A stretch of DNA of 64,000 nucleotides from Miltoncostaea oceani (GTDB lineage Bacteria > Actinomycetota > Thermoleophilia > Miltoncostaeales > Miltoncostaeaceae), in the NCBI RefSeq assembly GCF_018141545.1, contig NZ_CP064357.1:496001-560000 (forward strand). The letters run 5' to 3'. Below are positions 6,852-15,610 of the stretch, in pieces. The stretch's first letter is position 1; every line of letters begins with the position of its first letter. The position numbers were made by a program, and so were the translations under genes. The notes under the pieces are model-generated. The model did not search any database. It had not been told where the DNA came from and worked only from the letters and a program-made list of their open reading frames with translations.

Positions 6852-7091
6852 GTGGCACCTCTTGGAATCATCCTGATCATCATCGGAGCCGTGCTGCGCT
6901 TCGGCCTGACGACCGCGGTGGAGGGCGCTCGCCTGGATGTGATCGGGCTGATCCTGATGATCGCCGGCGTCGTCGCCCTCATGGCGGGCGTGCTCACGAG
7001 CGAGCGGTTCTCGCGCACGAAGACCCGGGAGCGCACCGAGGAGGGTCCGAACGGCAGCGAGCGGGTCACCGAGACCAAGCGCGGCCTCTGA
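6852..7091 (+). CDS. Small membrane protein, DUF6458-like
   Basis: I chose GTG at 6852 because AAGGAG lies 5 nt upstream; longer in-frame starts have no such site. The 79-residue product has two hydrophobic segments (about residues 3-21, GIILIIIGAVLRFGL, and 28-46, DVIGLILMIAGVVALMAG) and a charged tail rich in Arg, Glu and Thr. The spacing and the DVIGLILMIAG stretch match DUF6458 proteins, short two-helix membrane proteins common in Actinobacteria with unknown function. It is monocistronic, ending at a strong hairpin shared with the convergent gene. Confidence 0.75.
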   Translation: MAPLGIILIIIGAVLRFGLTTAVEGARLDVIGLILMIAGVVALMAGVLTSERFSRTKTRERTEEGPNGSERVTETKRGL

Positions 7092-7127
7092 GGTCCGGGC
7101 GGGGCTGACTCAGTTCCCGTCGTCAGA

Positions 7128-7168
7128 CTGAGGGGCGACCGAGCATGATGCTCGGCCGCCCCTCAGTC
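7128..7168. terminator. Bidirectional hairpin between convergent genes
   Basis: ACTGAGGGGCG pairs with CGCCCCTCAGT through an inner stem CCGAGCAT/ATGCTCGG, giving a long hairpin between the gene ending at 7091 and the one ending at 7238. There is only a weak T run, as is common in high-GC genomes. Confidence 0.75.
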
Positions 7169-7237
7169 GTTCTCGTACCCGAACGGTCGGGGCAGGCGAG
7201 GCCAGCTCCGAGTCCGCCCGCCCGCCGCCCCTGAGCT

Positions 7238-8470
7238 CTACCGGAAGATGACCCTCGCCCGCGAGATCCCGAGCGGGCGCCCCTTCGCTGTGAAGCGCAT
7301 CTCGAGGATGTAGCGGCCGGTGGCGACCCGCGCCGGACGTCGGTAGGTGATCGAGACGGTCCGCGGCCCGGAGGCGCTCACTCGGCCGATCCCGATCGAC
7401 CGTCCCTTCCCGACAAGACGCAGCTGCAGGCGCCCGGCGGTGGGCAGGCGGACCCTGGTGGTCAAGAGCCGGGCCCGGGTCCTGACCCGGAGGGCCTTCG
7501 CCTTGATCGGCTTCTTCGCCACGACACGCTGGGTCGGTCCGGTGAACTGCGCCGAGAGAATCCGCAGGCGCCACCGCGTGACCGCCGGCAGAGTCCCTGA
7601 TGACGCCGCCAGGTGAACCAGGGCAGTACCCGAGGCCGGGACCTCGAAGTCCACGATCCCCGTCACATCGGCGTTGACGAAGTTGTTGTTGTTGATGCGC
7701 TGATCGCTGTCGTCTCGGACACTGACGTTCGTCGTCCCGACGATGGACGAGAGCTCGAACGACGCTTTCGTTCCGGGAGCGAGCTTGAAGTAGAGGATGT
7801 CGGTGTCGTTGCTGGTCTCGAAGCCGCCCTCATAGACGGTCGCGGCGGCCAGGGGTCCGAACGCCTGCGCGGGGATGTCGTTGGGCTCTGGAGTGGCCAC
7901 GCCAGGGAACGCCGGAAGCGGGGTCGGGTCCAGGGCGTCGGTCGGACCCCCGGTCGGGTCGGTGATCGTGACCCTGTAGGCGCAGCCCGGCGTTTCGTTA
8001 TCGCCCCCGTTCACCCTCAACTGGTAGAGCTGACTCGGACCGCCGAAAACGCCTGGCGTCGTAATGGTCTCCGAGTCCGAGGTCACTCCCGGGTAGGTCT
8101 CACCGGTGGAGATCAGATTACCCTCGATACGTTCTGAGAGGCGAAACCTGACCGAGCGGAACCCTCCGGTGGTGCAGCTAGGGCCCGGGTTGGTGACCTC
8201 GTAGTTGATCCTCACCTGGCGCTGGGGACGTAGCTGGAGGAGGAAGAGGTCGACGTCTTCCGAGACCTGGATCGCGCCCGTCAGGCCCTCGGGCCCGACC
8301 GGACCGACTGCCTGGAAGGCGTTGTCGTTCGGCTCTACCTCCGCGGTCGGCGCCCCGGTCGCGATCGCCGGCGCCAGCGCGATCATCCCGGCTCCGATCC
8401 CGAGTGCGGCGAGGTGTCGCCACCCCCGCCTCATCGCGGGTCGCCGAGGGCTCGAGAGCATCGTCATCAT
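7238..8470 (-). CDS. Secreted protein with two PPC-like domains
   Basis: The 410-residue product has an N-terminal signal peptide (about residues 15-42, LAALGIGAGMIALAPAIATG). Two copies of the bacterial pre-peptidase C-terminal (PPC) type domain follow: EPNDNAFQA...VSEDVDLFLLQL (about 46-80) and EPNDIPAQAF...TSNDTDILYFKL (about 195-235), each with the typical EPN start and acidic D-x-D strand that may bind calcium. The last 100 residues are Arg-rich beta strands (RLRTRARLLTTRVRL). PPC domains usually accompany secreted proteases but no catalytic domain is present here. It faces away from the neighbouring genes and shares a terminator with the small membrane protein. Confidence 0.75.
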   Translation of the reverse strand: MMTMLSSPRRPAMRRGWRHLAALGIGAGMIALAPAIATGAPTAEVEPNDNAFQAVGPVGPEGLTGAIQVSEDVDLFLLQLRPQRQVRINYEVTNPGPSCTTGGFRSVRFRLSERIEGNLISTGETYPGVTSDSETITTPGVFGGPSQLYQLRVNGGDNETPGCAYRVTITDPTGGPTDALDPTPLPAFPGVATPEPNDIPAQAFGPLAAATVYEGGFETSNDTDILYFKLAPGTKASFELSSIVGTTNVSVRDDSDQRINNNNFVNADVTGIVDFEVPASGTALVHLAASSGTLPAVTRWRLRILSAQFTGPTQRVVAKKPIKAKALRVRTRARLLTTRVRLPTAGRLQLRLVGKGRSIGIGRVSASGPRTVSITYRRPARVATGRYILEMRFTAKGRPLGISRARVIFR

Positions 8471-8817
8471 CTCACCGGTCTCATCGTCGTTGGCTGCAAC
8501 CCAGGCAGCTCGATCGGAAGGAGCGCGCAGATACTCCTATCTCGCGGGGACGGAATCTACTCGCCGGATGGGGAGTATCAGGTGGCCGGCCAAGACCGGA
8601 TTCACCTCTCCCCTGATCGACGTCGTCCACGGATCAGCCCACATGACAGGTCGAGGGGGATGCGCCGGCCCGCCGCGCCTGGTGGGAGCGCGACTCACCG
8701 CGGCGGGATCGCGCTCATCACGGGAGGAATCCCGCCAGAGCGGGGGCTCGGAACGACCTCGGCGAGATCGTATGGGACATCCGCTCGCACACGCGAGGTC
8801 GCATCTACCTTCACATG
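8471..8817. other. Divergent intergenic region
   Basis: No gene is supported. A -10 box TACCTT (8806-8811) lies 6 nt before the ATG at 8818, which predicts a leaderless mRNA. There is no obvious -35 box. Confidence 0.5.
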
Positions 8818-10533
8818 ATGGCGAGGGGAAGACGAGCCACTGACAGCGTCGCCTCGTTGAGAGCCGGGGCCGCCTTTCCAGCGCCTCGTCAAGAGATGTT
8901 CGAATCGGTGCTGTGCGTCCAGATCCAGAGCCTCGCCGACCTCTTGGTGGAGCAGCTGGGCCTGCCGGGCCGGATCGTCGTCAGCCATCCGGGCTGGCTC
9001 GATCAGCTCGTCGCCGACCGCCGGCTCCAGCGCGCGGAGGATCCCGCCCTGGCCCCGGTGACCATCACCTGGATGGCGGCCTACGCCCTTGAGGCCCTCC
9101 TGCCTGTCGACCGGCGCCCGGACCTGCTCCCGCTGCTCGCGATGATGGCCGATGAGCACCGCGCGGGCCTTGAGGGAGAGGAGCATGAGCACCATCGCCG
9201 GTGCCTCGCCCAGGTGCTCGAGATCCAGGCGGACCCGCGCCTGCTGGGTGCGCGCGCTCGGGAGGACTTCGAGATGGACGAGGGCTCGGGCCGTCTCGGT
9301 GCGCTCGTCGGGTCATGGCTCGATGAAGCCATTGCCTCCGGCGATGACCAGAGCGCCCGCCGGATCGGGGCGACCTTCTGGCGGATGTGGGGGCACCCGG
9401 AGCGCGCCGCGTCCATCAGCACGATGAGGGCAAGGGACCTCGACCGGCTGCGCCTCTACCTGCGCGCCAGCGACTATCTCGACGACGGTCTCGGGACCTC
9501 GGTGTCCTGCCTGCGCCGCATCGGAGATCTGCGGGAGGCAGAGCTGGACCGGCTCTGCCTGAATCGGCTCGCCGGCGACCGGCACGCGCGCGCCATGGCC
9601 GAGGCTCCTGGCCTTGCCATGTCGATGACGCAGCTGGGGGTGGCGAAGACCGAGGCCGACTGGGAGCAGCTGATCACCCACATGATCCGCTACCCGGAGC
9701 TCTTTCGCGCAAGCAGCCCCGGCGCGCCCGAGGGTGACTGCCTGAGCGTCAAGGTCAGCCCGGCCGCTCTCGACCGCGTCCGGCGACGTTTCGCCGGCCA
9801 CCGGCTCGACGGGAAGCTGCTCCTGATCACCGAGCCCGCGAGCGAGCAGGAGGCCGCGCCGCTCTCGCTCTGCCTCGCCTACCGGATGGAGGGACATCAC
9901 GGGGGTCGGGCGCACGCGCTGCAGGCGGTCTGTGAGATCGGAACCGCCGGCCGCGACGATGATCTCGAGGACGCCCTCGTCCCCCACCTGCCCGACGCGG
10001 ATGAGCGGGCGGCGGTGCTGGCGTCCCGGGTCGACCTGACCCGACGGCTGGAGTGCCGTGACCGCGGGCCTCTGCGCTGCGCGGATCCGGTCTCCTCCCT
10101 GCCGGACTTCCGGATCGAGGACACCTGCTCTCACCGGCACGCCACCATGGAGCCACTCGCGGACATGTCGGGTCTGCGGGTCCACTGCCCTTCCTGCCGG
10201 CGCCCGCAGATGGCCGTGGTTCCCGCTCACCGGCTCCCGAACGATCCCTCTCACCCCCACTACGACCTCCGCTCGAGGGCTCTCGACTCGCCGCGAGCTC
10301 TCGCGGCGTACATCAGGGGCGAGCGGGCGGCGGCTCTGATCCTCGGACTGACCCCTCCGGGAGAAGAGCTCGAGGACCAGGAGGCCCTGCGCTTCCTGAT
10401 CCGGCGCGACGGGATCAGCTCCCAGTCGAGCGCCGACCACCTGGCCAGCGCCGCGGCCCCGGCGCCCAAGCGCCGAGAGATCTCCGTGTCAGAGCTCATC
10501 CGCGCGGGCCGGCGCACACTTCGCACGGCGTGA
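8818..10533 (+). CDS. Unknown 571-residue protein with a C-terminal CxxC
   Basis: I place the start at the second of two ATGs, 6 nt after TACCTT, giving an N terminus MARGRR that matches the RGR motif of five other proteins in the window. No family is recognised. The N-terminal half is helical and rich in acidic residues. A small cysteine motif HCPSCRRPQ near residue 450, with a nearby C-S-H-R-H, could bind zinc. The last 40 residues are basic. It starts a run of co-directional genes: the next gene overlaps its stop by 4 bp, and RNase HI follows the same way, so a role in nucleic-acid processing is possible but unproven. Confidence 0.7.
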   Translation: MARGRRATDSVASLRAGAAFPAPRQEMFESVLCVQIQSLADLLVEQLGLPGRIVVSHPGWLDQLVADRRLQRAEDPALAPVTITWMAAYALEALLPVDRRPDLLPLLAMMADEHRAGLEGEEHEHHRRCLAQVLEIQADPRLLGARAREDFEMDEGSGRLGALVGSWLDEAIASGDDQSARRIGATFWRMWGHPERAASISTMRARDLDRLRLYLRASDYLDDGLGTSVSCLRRIGDLREAELDRLCLNRLAGDRHARAMAEAPGLAMSMTQLGVAKTEADWEQLITHMIRYPELFRASSPGAPEGDCLSVKVSPAALDRVRRRFAGHRLDGKLLLITEPASEQEAAPLSLCLAYRMEGHHGGRAHALQAVCEIGTAGRDDDLEDALVPHLPDADERAAVLASRVDLTRRLECRDRGPLRCADPVSSLPDFRIEDTCSHRHATMEPLADMSGLRVHCPSCRRPQMAVVPAHRLPNDPSHPHYDLRSRALDSPRALAAYIRGERAAALILGLTPPGEELEDQEALRFLIRRDGISSQSSADHLASAAAPAPKRREISVSELIRAGRRTLRTA

Positions 10534-10826
10534 GGGCTGATCCGCCCACTATGGGCGGCGTGATGGATGAGACCCCGCCCTCCCGCGAGCGCGACCCGAG
10601 GATCGACAGGTTCGTCGAGATCTGGATCTACGCGCTGTTGCTTGCCCTTCTGATGGCCTTCGGCCTGGCCGAATGGCTCGAAAACACGAGCGAGAACGGC
10701 GCGCTGATCATCCCGCGGGTCGGGCTCGGGATGCTGATCGCCCTCCCGGTGGTGCTGGTCCTCGGCCTGCGCCACATCGCCCGCAGGCCCCGAGAAGCCG
10801 AAGACGGCGACGAGGGCTCGGCGTGA
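10530..10826 (+). CDS. Small two-helix membrane protein
   Basis: A GTG start at 10530 overlaps the upstream stop (GTGA); ATG codons at 10551 and 10563 are alternatives. The product, up to 98 residues, has two hydrophobic segments (IWIYALLLALLMAFGLAEWL and GLGMLIALPVVLVLGL) with an acidic C terminus. No family is recognised. Overlapping reading with its neighbours implies one transcript with the unknown protein upstream and RNase HI downstream. Confidence 0.65.
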   Translation: MRADPPTMGGVMDETPPSRERDPRIDRFVEIWIYALLLALLMAFGLAEWLENTSENGALIIPRVGLGMLIALPVVLVLGLRHIARRPREAEDGDEGSA

Positions 10827-11284
10827 CGCGGCCCCGGATCACGATCGTCACCGACGGCGCCTGCTCGGGCAACGGCACCGCGCGCGCCCGCGGAGGCTGG
10901 GCGGCCATCCTCGTCGGGCCGGACGGACGCACCAAGGAGCTCTCGGGGGCCGAGGCTCCGACCACGAACAACCGCATGGAACTGCGCGGGGTGATCGAGG
11001 GACTGCGCGCCCTGAAGGCCGGCTGGCCCGGCGAGATCCAGACCGACTCCGCGTACGTCGCGGACGCCATCACCAAGGGCTGGATGGCCGGCTGGAAGCG
11101 CCGCGGCTGGAAGAAGTCCTCGGGTGAGCAGATCAAGAACGAAGATCTCTGGATGCTCCTGGACGAGCAACTCACCGCGCATCCGGATCTGGTCATCACC
11201 TGGGTCCGCGGCCACAACGGACATCCGATGAACGAGCGCGCGGATCGCCTCGCCGTCGAGGCCGCCGCGCACGGGCCCCGGTAG
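10823..11284 (+). CDS. rnhA: Ribonuclease HI
   Basis: RNase HI cuts the RNA strand of RNA-DNA hybrids, removing primers and R-loops. The GTG at 10823 overlaps the previous stop by 4 bp and gives 153 residues, a normal length. The catalytic set is complete: Asp in TIVTDGACSGNG, Glu in NNRMELRG, Asp in IQTDSAYV and His/Asp in GHNGHPMNERADRLA. The basic handle region has WKRRGWKKSSG. Together with SbcCD, RecJ and the RuvC-like protein it belongs to the nucleic-acid kit of this region. Confidence 0.95.
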   Translation: MTRPRITIVTDGACSGNGTARARGGWAAILVGPDGRTKELSGAEAPTTNNRMELRGVIEGLRALKAGWPGEIQTDSAYVADAITKGWMAGWKRRGWKKSSGEQIKNEDLWMLLDEQLTAHPDLVITWVRGHNGHPMNERADRLAVEAAAHGPR

Positions 11285-11325
11285 TTCTGACCATCGCCGG
11301 ATGCCAGTCCTAGACTCGGTCCACG

Positions 11326-12006
11326 ATGTCACGAGGACGCGCGACCAGGACCGGAAGAACGGGCAAGAGCCTAGCTGACGCACCGCTTCCCGTGGTCGAC
11401 GCCCGGCATCTCACGGCCCAGGAGCTCTCGGATCTCGACAGCGAGTCCTTCGCGGGTCAGACCCTCACTCTCCACCGCTCGGCGATCCGCTTCGTCGTCG
11501 GCGATCGCCTTCCCGCCTACTCACCTCTCGGCCTCGACGTGATGGAGGACTGGGATGAGGTGAGCACAGGAACCTCCGGGGGCGCCGGAGAGGACTCCCC
11601 TCCCGGCTCCTGGGCCCTTCGGACCGACTTCACCGCCGGGGTCGGCGCCGTCGCCCTCTTGAGCGAGGGCGACATCCACTCCTACTGCTCCTGCGGGCGC
11701 CTGCCATGCGGCCACGAAATCGTAACGAGCCAGCTCGCGCTCGCCCTGGCGACCACCGGCTGGACAGGTCAGCCCGCGCTTGCCGCCCTGGTCCAGGACT
11801 CGATGGACGACAAGCAGCGGCGCATGGACCTCCTAGCCGAGGTCTGCGATCACCTCGCTCGCCCGCTGGGGCGCAGCGACAGGTCAATCATGCTCGGCTC
11901 CCCCATCGCCCGACGTCGTGCCTCGCCGATCCTCGGTCGGCCGCTCGTCAGCCCGACAAGCACCCGCCTCACCATGGCCCAGGTGATCGCCCGCGGGCGC
12001 CGCTGA
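11326..12006 (+). CDS. SWIM-type zinc-finger protein of unknown function
   Basis: A -10 box TAGACT (11311-11316) lies 9 nt before the ATG, with CTGACC 18 nt further upstream as a possible -35, so the mRNA is nearly leaderless. The 226-residue product starts MSRGRATRTG, the shared RGR motif. Around residue 123 it has CSCGRLPCGH, the C-x-C-xn-C-x-H pattern of a SWIM domain, a small zinc fold that binds DNA or protein partners. Ahead of it there is a Ser/Thr/Gly-rich linker; the C terminus is basic. SWIM domains occur beside helicases in bacteria, but none is encoded here. Confidence 0.65.
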   Translation: MSRGRATRTGRTGKSLADAPLPVVDARHLTAQELSDLDSESFAGQTLTLHRSAIRFVVGDRLPAYSPLGLDVMEDWDEVSTGTSGGAGEDSPPGSWALRTDFTAGVGAVALLSEGDIHSYCSCGRLPCGHEIVTSQLALALATTGWTGQPALAALVQDSMDDKQRRMDLLAEVCDHLARPLGRSDRSIMLGSPIARRRASPILGRPLVSPTSTRLTMAQVIARGRR

Positions 12007-12109
12007 CACGTCTATCACCGGTAGCTGAGATCTCAGCGCCGCCGGCGAGGCGCCGCATACCTTCGTGTTCCGAGCGTTCTATTCCGCCGAGACCACGAGA
12101 GGCAACCGG

Positions 12110-12298
12110 ATGTCAACCAGCAAGAACTTCGACCTGAAGGCCGCAACGCGATCGCGGACGATCACCCGCCGCAGCGGCGTGCGCGACCAGCACGAGCAGA
12201 TGCTGGCGAACCACGACCAGCACTGCGGCCACCTGCGCGTCGCCGGCCGCCCGGTCAGCCGGGTCGAGCTCTACCGCAAGTCCGCCCCGGCCGTCTGA
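12110..12298 (+). CDS. Small basic protein, unknown
   Basis: TACCTT at 12058-12063 suggests transcription from about 12070, and GAGAGG lies 8 nt before the ATG at 12110, which I take as the start of a 62-residue basic protein with several histidines (HDQHCGHLR). It sits just ahead of the phage-like gene at 12307. No family is recognised. Confidence 0.5.
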   Translation: MSTSKNFDLKAATRSRTITRRSGVRDQHEQMLANHDQHCGHLRVAGRPVSRVELYRKSAPAV

Positions 12299-12306
12299 GC
12301 GACACG

Positions 12307-12915
12307 GTGGCTGACCCCGCCCCTGACCGCCTCGCCGAGGTGGAGGCCCACTTTGCTTCAGTGACGGCCGAGCACGTCATGGAGATCCTCCACGACGAGG
12401 GTCTCTACCGGCATGTGCGCTTCGCCCGTCCGCGAACGGCCATGTACCACTACGACCTCGTGACCTGGCCAGGCCACCTGGCGATCTCCGGCGACTGCGG
12501 GAACTTCGTCTTCAGCAGGCTGCGCGACATGTTCGAGTTCTTCTCCGAGGGTTGCATCAACCCGTACTACTGGTCGGAGAAGCTCGTCAGCCCATACGGC
12601 CGAAACGGCGTCCTCTCATTCAGCGAGGACGCCTTCGCAACCTCGGTCCGTGAGTGGGCAGAGCAGCAGGAGGACGGAGAGGTCAGATTGGCCGCGCTCC
12701 GGATGATCGACCAGGAGCCGGTGAGCGCAGACGAGGCCGGTAGCCTCCTGCGCGCGTTCGATGTCAAGGGCGTGCGGATCCAGGACTACTGGGAGTGGGA
12801 GATGCGCGACTACACCCACGAGTTCCTCCGGGCCTGCGTCGCAGTGCGGACAGGCGTCGCCGCCTACCGCGCCGGCGCGACCCCGCAGGCCGCCGGGGCC
12901 GCACCCTCAGGCTAG
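12307..12915 (+). CDS. Conserved phage-type protein of unknown function
   Basis: The product has 202 residues from a GTG start. The stretch YHYDLVTWPGHLAISGDCG followed by FVFSRLRDMFEFF (about residues 48-80) resembles a family of uncharacterised proteins that I know mainly from phages and prophages, where the same order of a WPG strand, a GD-x-G loop and a DM-x-x-FF helix is seen. Their activity is unknown. The C-terminal half is helical (YWEWEMRDYTHEFL). Its presence is one of the few phage-like signals in this region. Confidence 0.6.
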   Translation: MADPAPDRLAEVEAHFASVTAEHVMEILHDEGLYRHVRFARPRTAMYHYDLVTWPGHLAISGDCGNFVFSRLRDMFEFFSEGCINPYYWSEKLVSPYGRNGVLSFSEDAFATSVREWAEQQEDGEVRLAALRMIDQEPVSADEAGSLLRAFDVKGVRIQDYWEWEMRDYTHEFLRACVAVRTGVAAYRAGATPQAAGAAPSG

Positions 12916-12940
12916 GCCCTCCGGCCCCCCAACTTTGGGA

Positions 12941-13222
12941 TCAGTCGGCTGACCCGGCTGCCGTTGCCGGGGCGCGCGCCATCGACGCCAGACGACGCTC
13001 GGCGGCCTCTGTGAGTTGCAGGCCCCAGACCTTGACGCCGTCGAGCCTGGTCGGGCCCGTGAGACAGGAGGCCTCACCGAGCAGCTTGATCTTGTCGACC
13101 GTCTCCGGGTCAGCGCAGACGCGCTCGTCATCTTCGGAGCGACGGTGCGCATCGAAGGCGGAGAGACTCGCGAAGTGCGCGTCGCAGGCGCAGCAGTGGA
13201 AGCGGCAATTCATCGTCGGCAT
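12941..13222 (-). CDS. Small zinc-finger protein of actinobacterial mobile-element type
   Basis: The 93-residue product begins with a C2H2-like finger: FHCCACDAHFASLSAFDAHR, then a further Cys (RVC) and Pro about ten residues on. The F-D-x-H-R helix followed by a Cys/Pro pair resembles short proteins carried by actinobacterial plasmids, integrative elements and phages; they are thought to bind nucleic acid. The tail includes a helix (LTEAAERRLASMAR). It is encoded opposite to the genes on both sides. Confidence 0.55.
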   Translation of the reverse strand: MPTMNCRFHCCACDAHFASLSAFDAHRRSEDDERVCADPETVDKIKLLGEASCLTGPTRLDGVKVWGLQLTEAAERRLASMARAPATAAGSAD

Positions 13223-13329
13223 GCCCTAGAGGATACGACGCCTGCCTCACTGCAGACTCCGTTTCGTGCTTGCACCATATGTAAGCGAGACCCGCGCATC
13301 AGGACAGATGCCGCTCCTACCGTCGGTCG

Positions 13330-14871
13330 GTGTCAGCCTGGCAGCACACACTCTCCCAGTGGGAGGCTGGCACGGACCGGGCTACGCGACGGCGCCAGGG
13401 TTCGTTCTGGACTCCGCCGGCCGTCGCCGATGCGATGGCCAGCTGGGTGGCGGAGATCTCACCCGTCTCGGTGCTCGACCCGGCGGCCGGCGCCGGCGCC
13501 CTGCTCGCCCAGGTGGATGGGAACGTCGAGCGGCTGCAAGCGGCCGAACCCGACCCTGTGCTGCGTCGGGTGCTGCGGGAACGGTTCCCCCGCCTGGAGT
13601 TGCTCAGCGATGCCAGGGACTACCTGAACGGGGAACGATTCCCCGCGGTCACCATGAACCCGCCGTTCATCGCCCATTCGCGACTCGCTGACAAGGCTCT
13701 CTGGCACGAGCTCGTGGCAGAGAGAGGTCTGGATCTGCCACGCACGAGCAACCTCGCCGTGATCATGATGCTCCTGTTCGCCCGGAGCCTTGAGCCAGCC
13801 GGCAGGCTGGCCGCCCTGGTGCCGACTGAGGTGCTCCAGACGGCCGGCGCCGGCCCGGCCAGGCAGGCCTTACTCTCGAGTGGGCTGAGGAGCGTCGCCG
13901 ACCTTGAGGACCGGGGGCTCTTCGGCTCCACGGTCGCCTCCACCGCCTGTCTGCTCCTGTTCGAGGAGGGCTATGACGGGCCGGTCAGTTTCGGCGCCGG
14001 GACGCCCGAGAGCCTCCAGGACTGGCCGGCCTTCGAGGGCCGGGCTCGTCGCATCGATCGCCAGGGCCTCGACCCGTCGGCCAGATGGCGCCCCCCGGAC
14101 CCTGTGCGCCGCTCGACGCCGGGTTCCCTCGGTCTCATCCCGCTCTCAGATCTCGTCTCGGTCAGGCCGGGGACGATCACCGGCAGCAACGCCTTCTTCC
14201 TGGTCTCCCGGGAGGAGGCCGAGCGGGCCGGCCTCACGGAGTACCTGCGCCACTGCCTCGTTCGTCCCCATCAGCTACCGACCCCCTTCGTGCATCCGGT
14301 GCACGCGGCCGAGGCCGCCACTGATCGCTCGAGGCGACACTGGCTGCTTGTGATCCCTCCCGAACCGTCGGACTCGGCGATGCGCCACCTGGAGGAGCAC
14401 GGGGGCGAGGTTCGCCTGCGCGCCACGGCCCGCGCTCGCTCGCCCTGGTGGTCCCAGGAGAAGCCCTCGCAGATGCACCTGGCGGTCGGGAACTTCCGCC
14501 GAGGCGACTACCTGGTCTGCGGCTTCTGGGATCAGGGCCTGGTGCCCGTCACCTGGGCGGCTATCCCGAACCGCCTGGCATTGCCCGAGGGCGAGCAGCA
14601 CCTGCTCTCCCCCCTCCACGCGCTCCTTTGCAGCGCGCGCGGGCAGAGCTGCCTGCGCGCGAACGAGCGGCACGCCGGCTCGGGTCTCTACACCCTCCGC
14701 TCGGGGGCGCTCAAGCAGGTGATGGTCCCGGACCTCCGCCGATTGCCCGACTGGCGGCTCGCCCAGATCGCTGACCTGAACGATCAGCGCCTCGGGTACG
14801 CGCTCAGCGGCAACTCCGCCGAGGCGCAGGCGCGCCAGGACGAGCTGGATGCTCTCTTGTCCTCCTGCTGA
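13330..14871 (+). CDS. Orphan N6-adenine DNA methyltransferase (M.TaqI-like)
   Basis: The enzyme would transfer a methyl group from SAM to adenine N6 in a specific DNA site. From the GTG at 13330 it has 513 residues. The N terminus shows GSFWTPPAVADAM (the conserved G-x-F-x-T-P-x-x-V-A start of gamma-type enzymes), motif I VLDPAAGAGALL (about 48-59) for SAM, and the catalytic motif IV NPPF (about 113). The C-terminal half has no known motif and should be the target recognition domain. No restriction endonuclease gene is adjacent, so it is an orphan enzyme, perhaps protecting the element or marking its DNA. A convergent hairpin follows its stop. Confidence 0.88.
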   Translation: MSAWQHTLSQWEAGTDRATRRRQGSFWTPPAVADAMASWVAEISPVSVLDPAAGAGALLAQVDGNVERLQAAEPDPVLRRVLRERFPRLELLSDARDYLNGERFPAVTMNPPFIAHSRLADKALWHELVAERGLDLPRTSNLAVIMMLLFARSLEPAGRLAALVPTEVLQTAGAGPARQALLSSGLRSVADLEDRGLFGSTVASTACLLLFEEGYDGPVSFGAGTPESLQDWPAFEGRARRIDRQGLDPSARWRPPDPVRRSTPGSLGLIPLSDLVSVRPGTITGSNAFFLVSREEAERAGLTEYLRHCLVRPHQLPTPFVHPVHAAEAATDRSRRHWLLVIPPEPSDSAMRHLEEHGGEVRLRATARARSPWWSQEKPSQMHLAVGNFRRGDYLVCGFWDQGLVPVTWAAIPNRLALPEGEQHLLSPLHALLCSARGQSCLRANERHAGSGLYTLRSGALKQVMVPDLRRLPDWRLAQIADLNDQRLGYALSGNSAEAQARQDELDALLSSC

Positions 14872-14899
14872 TCGGGCCAGGGGGCGCTGGCCCGATCAG
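14868..14899. terminator. Hairpin between convergent genes
   Basis: CTGATCGGGCCAG (14868-14880) pairs perfectly with CTGGCCCGATCAG (14887-14899) around a 6-nt loop, between the methyltransferase and the convergent secreted-protein gene. There is no T run; it probably serves both strands. Confidence 0.7.
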
Positions 14900-14910
14900 A
14901 CCGGCATCGC

Positions 14911-15411
14911 TCAGCAGTAGACGCTCGGCAGGATCGGGAAGCTCCAACGCGGGCCCACCGACCCCTTCCAGCTCAGCCGCTGGTAGATCTTGACGCTCCG
15001 CCCGCTGCCCTCACAGCCATAGGTGCGTTGAGCGTCCAGACGGAGCTTCACCGCAGTCCGGGTGCAACCGGTGGTGCCGAATCCACCGCAGTTGGTCTGC
15101 ACGGCGGAGGCCTCGGCGCGGCGTGTCCCCCAGCCAGTCCACCGGAGCCCGGTGTGCCGCAGCACGATGCCGCCGCGTGACGCCTTGATCGTGATCGAGC
15201 GAGGCTTGACGACCAGGCGCTGGTCGTTGCGCAGGTCGATCGTCGAGCCCTGCAGACTGTCGACGATGTAGCCCCCTGCGGGGTAAGGAAGCCCTGTCTG
15301 TCCCGGGCGCGGCAGTGCGTCGGCGCGACTCATCATGCCCGCCGGGGCCGAGGCGATGGCCACCGCGGCGATCATCAGCCAGACGTACGTTGGTATCGCC
15401 TTCCAGCGCAT
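14911..15411 (-). CDS. Secreted protein, unknown
   Basis: I chose ATG at 15411 because AGGAAAGAGGAGAGG lies just upstream, although the frame is open further. The 166-residue product has a signal peptide (about residues 6-31, TYVWLMIAAVAIASAPAGMM). The mature part is beta-rich with five cysteines (NCGGFGTTGC, YGCEG, SVYC), which may form disulfides outside the cell. No family is recognised. Confidence 0.65.
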   Translation of the reverse strand: MRWKAIPTYVWLMIAAVAIASAPAGMMSRADALPRPGQTGLPYPAGGYIVDSLQGSTIDLRNDQRLVVKPRSITIKASRGGIVLRHTGLRWTGWGTRRAEASAVQTNCGGFGTTGCTRTAVKLRLDAQRTYGCEGSGRSVKIYQRLSWKGSVGPRWSFPILPSVYC

Positions 15412-15610
15412 GATCCTCTCCTCTTTCCTGGTCGACCGCGGTGTCTTGATGTTGGGTCGATCTCGGCGCTCCACACCGTACCGACCTGGAGTCCTTCGCG
15501 CGTCAGGCCGCAGACTGTTCGTCCGCCGCTGCCCCACTCACCCCCGCCTCCTCAGCTCCTCCGAGCGGGCCCGAGAGCGAAAAGCGGCGGGATGGCCCAC
15601 CGGTTCCCTC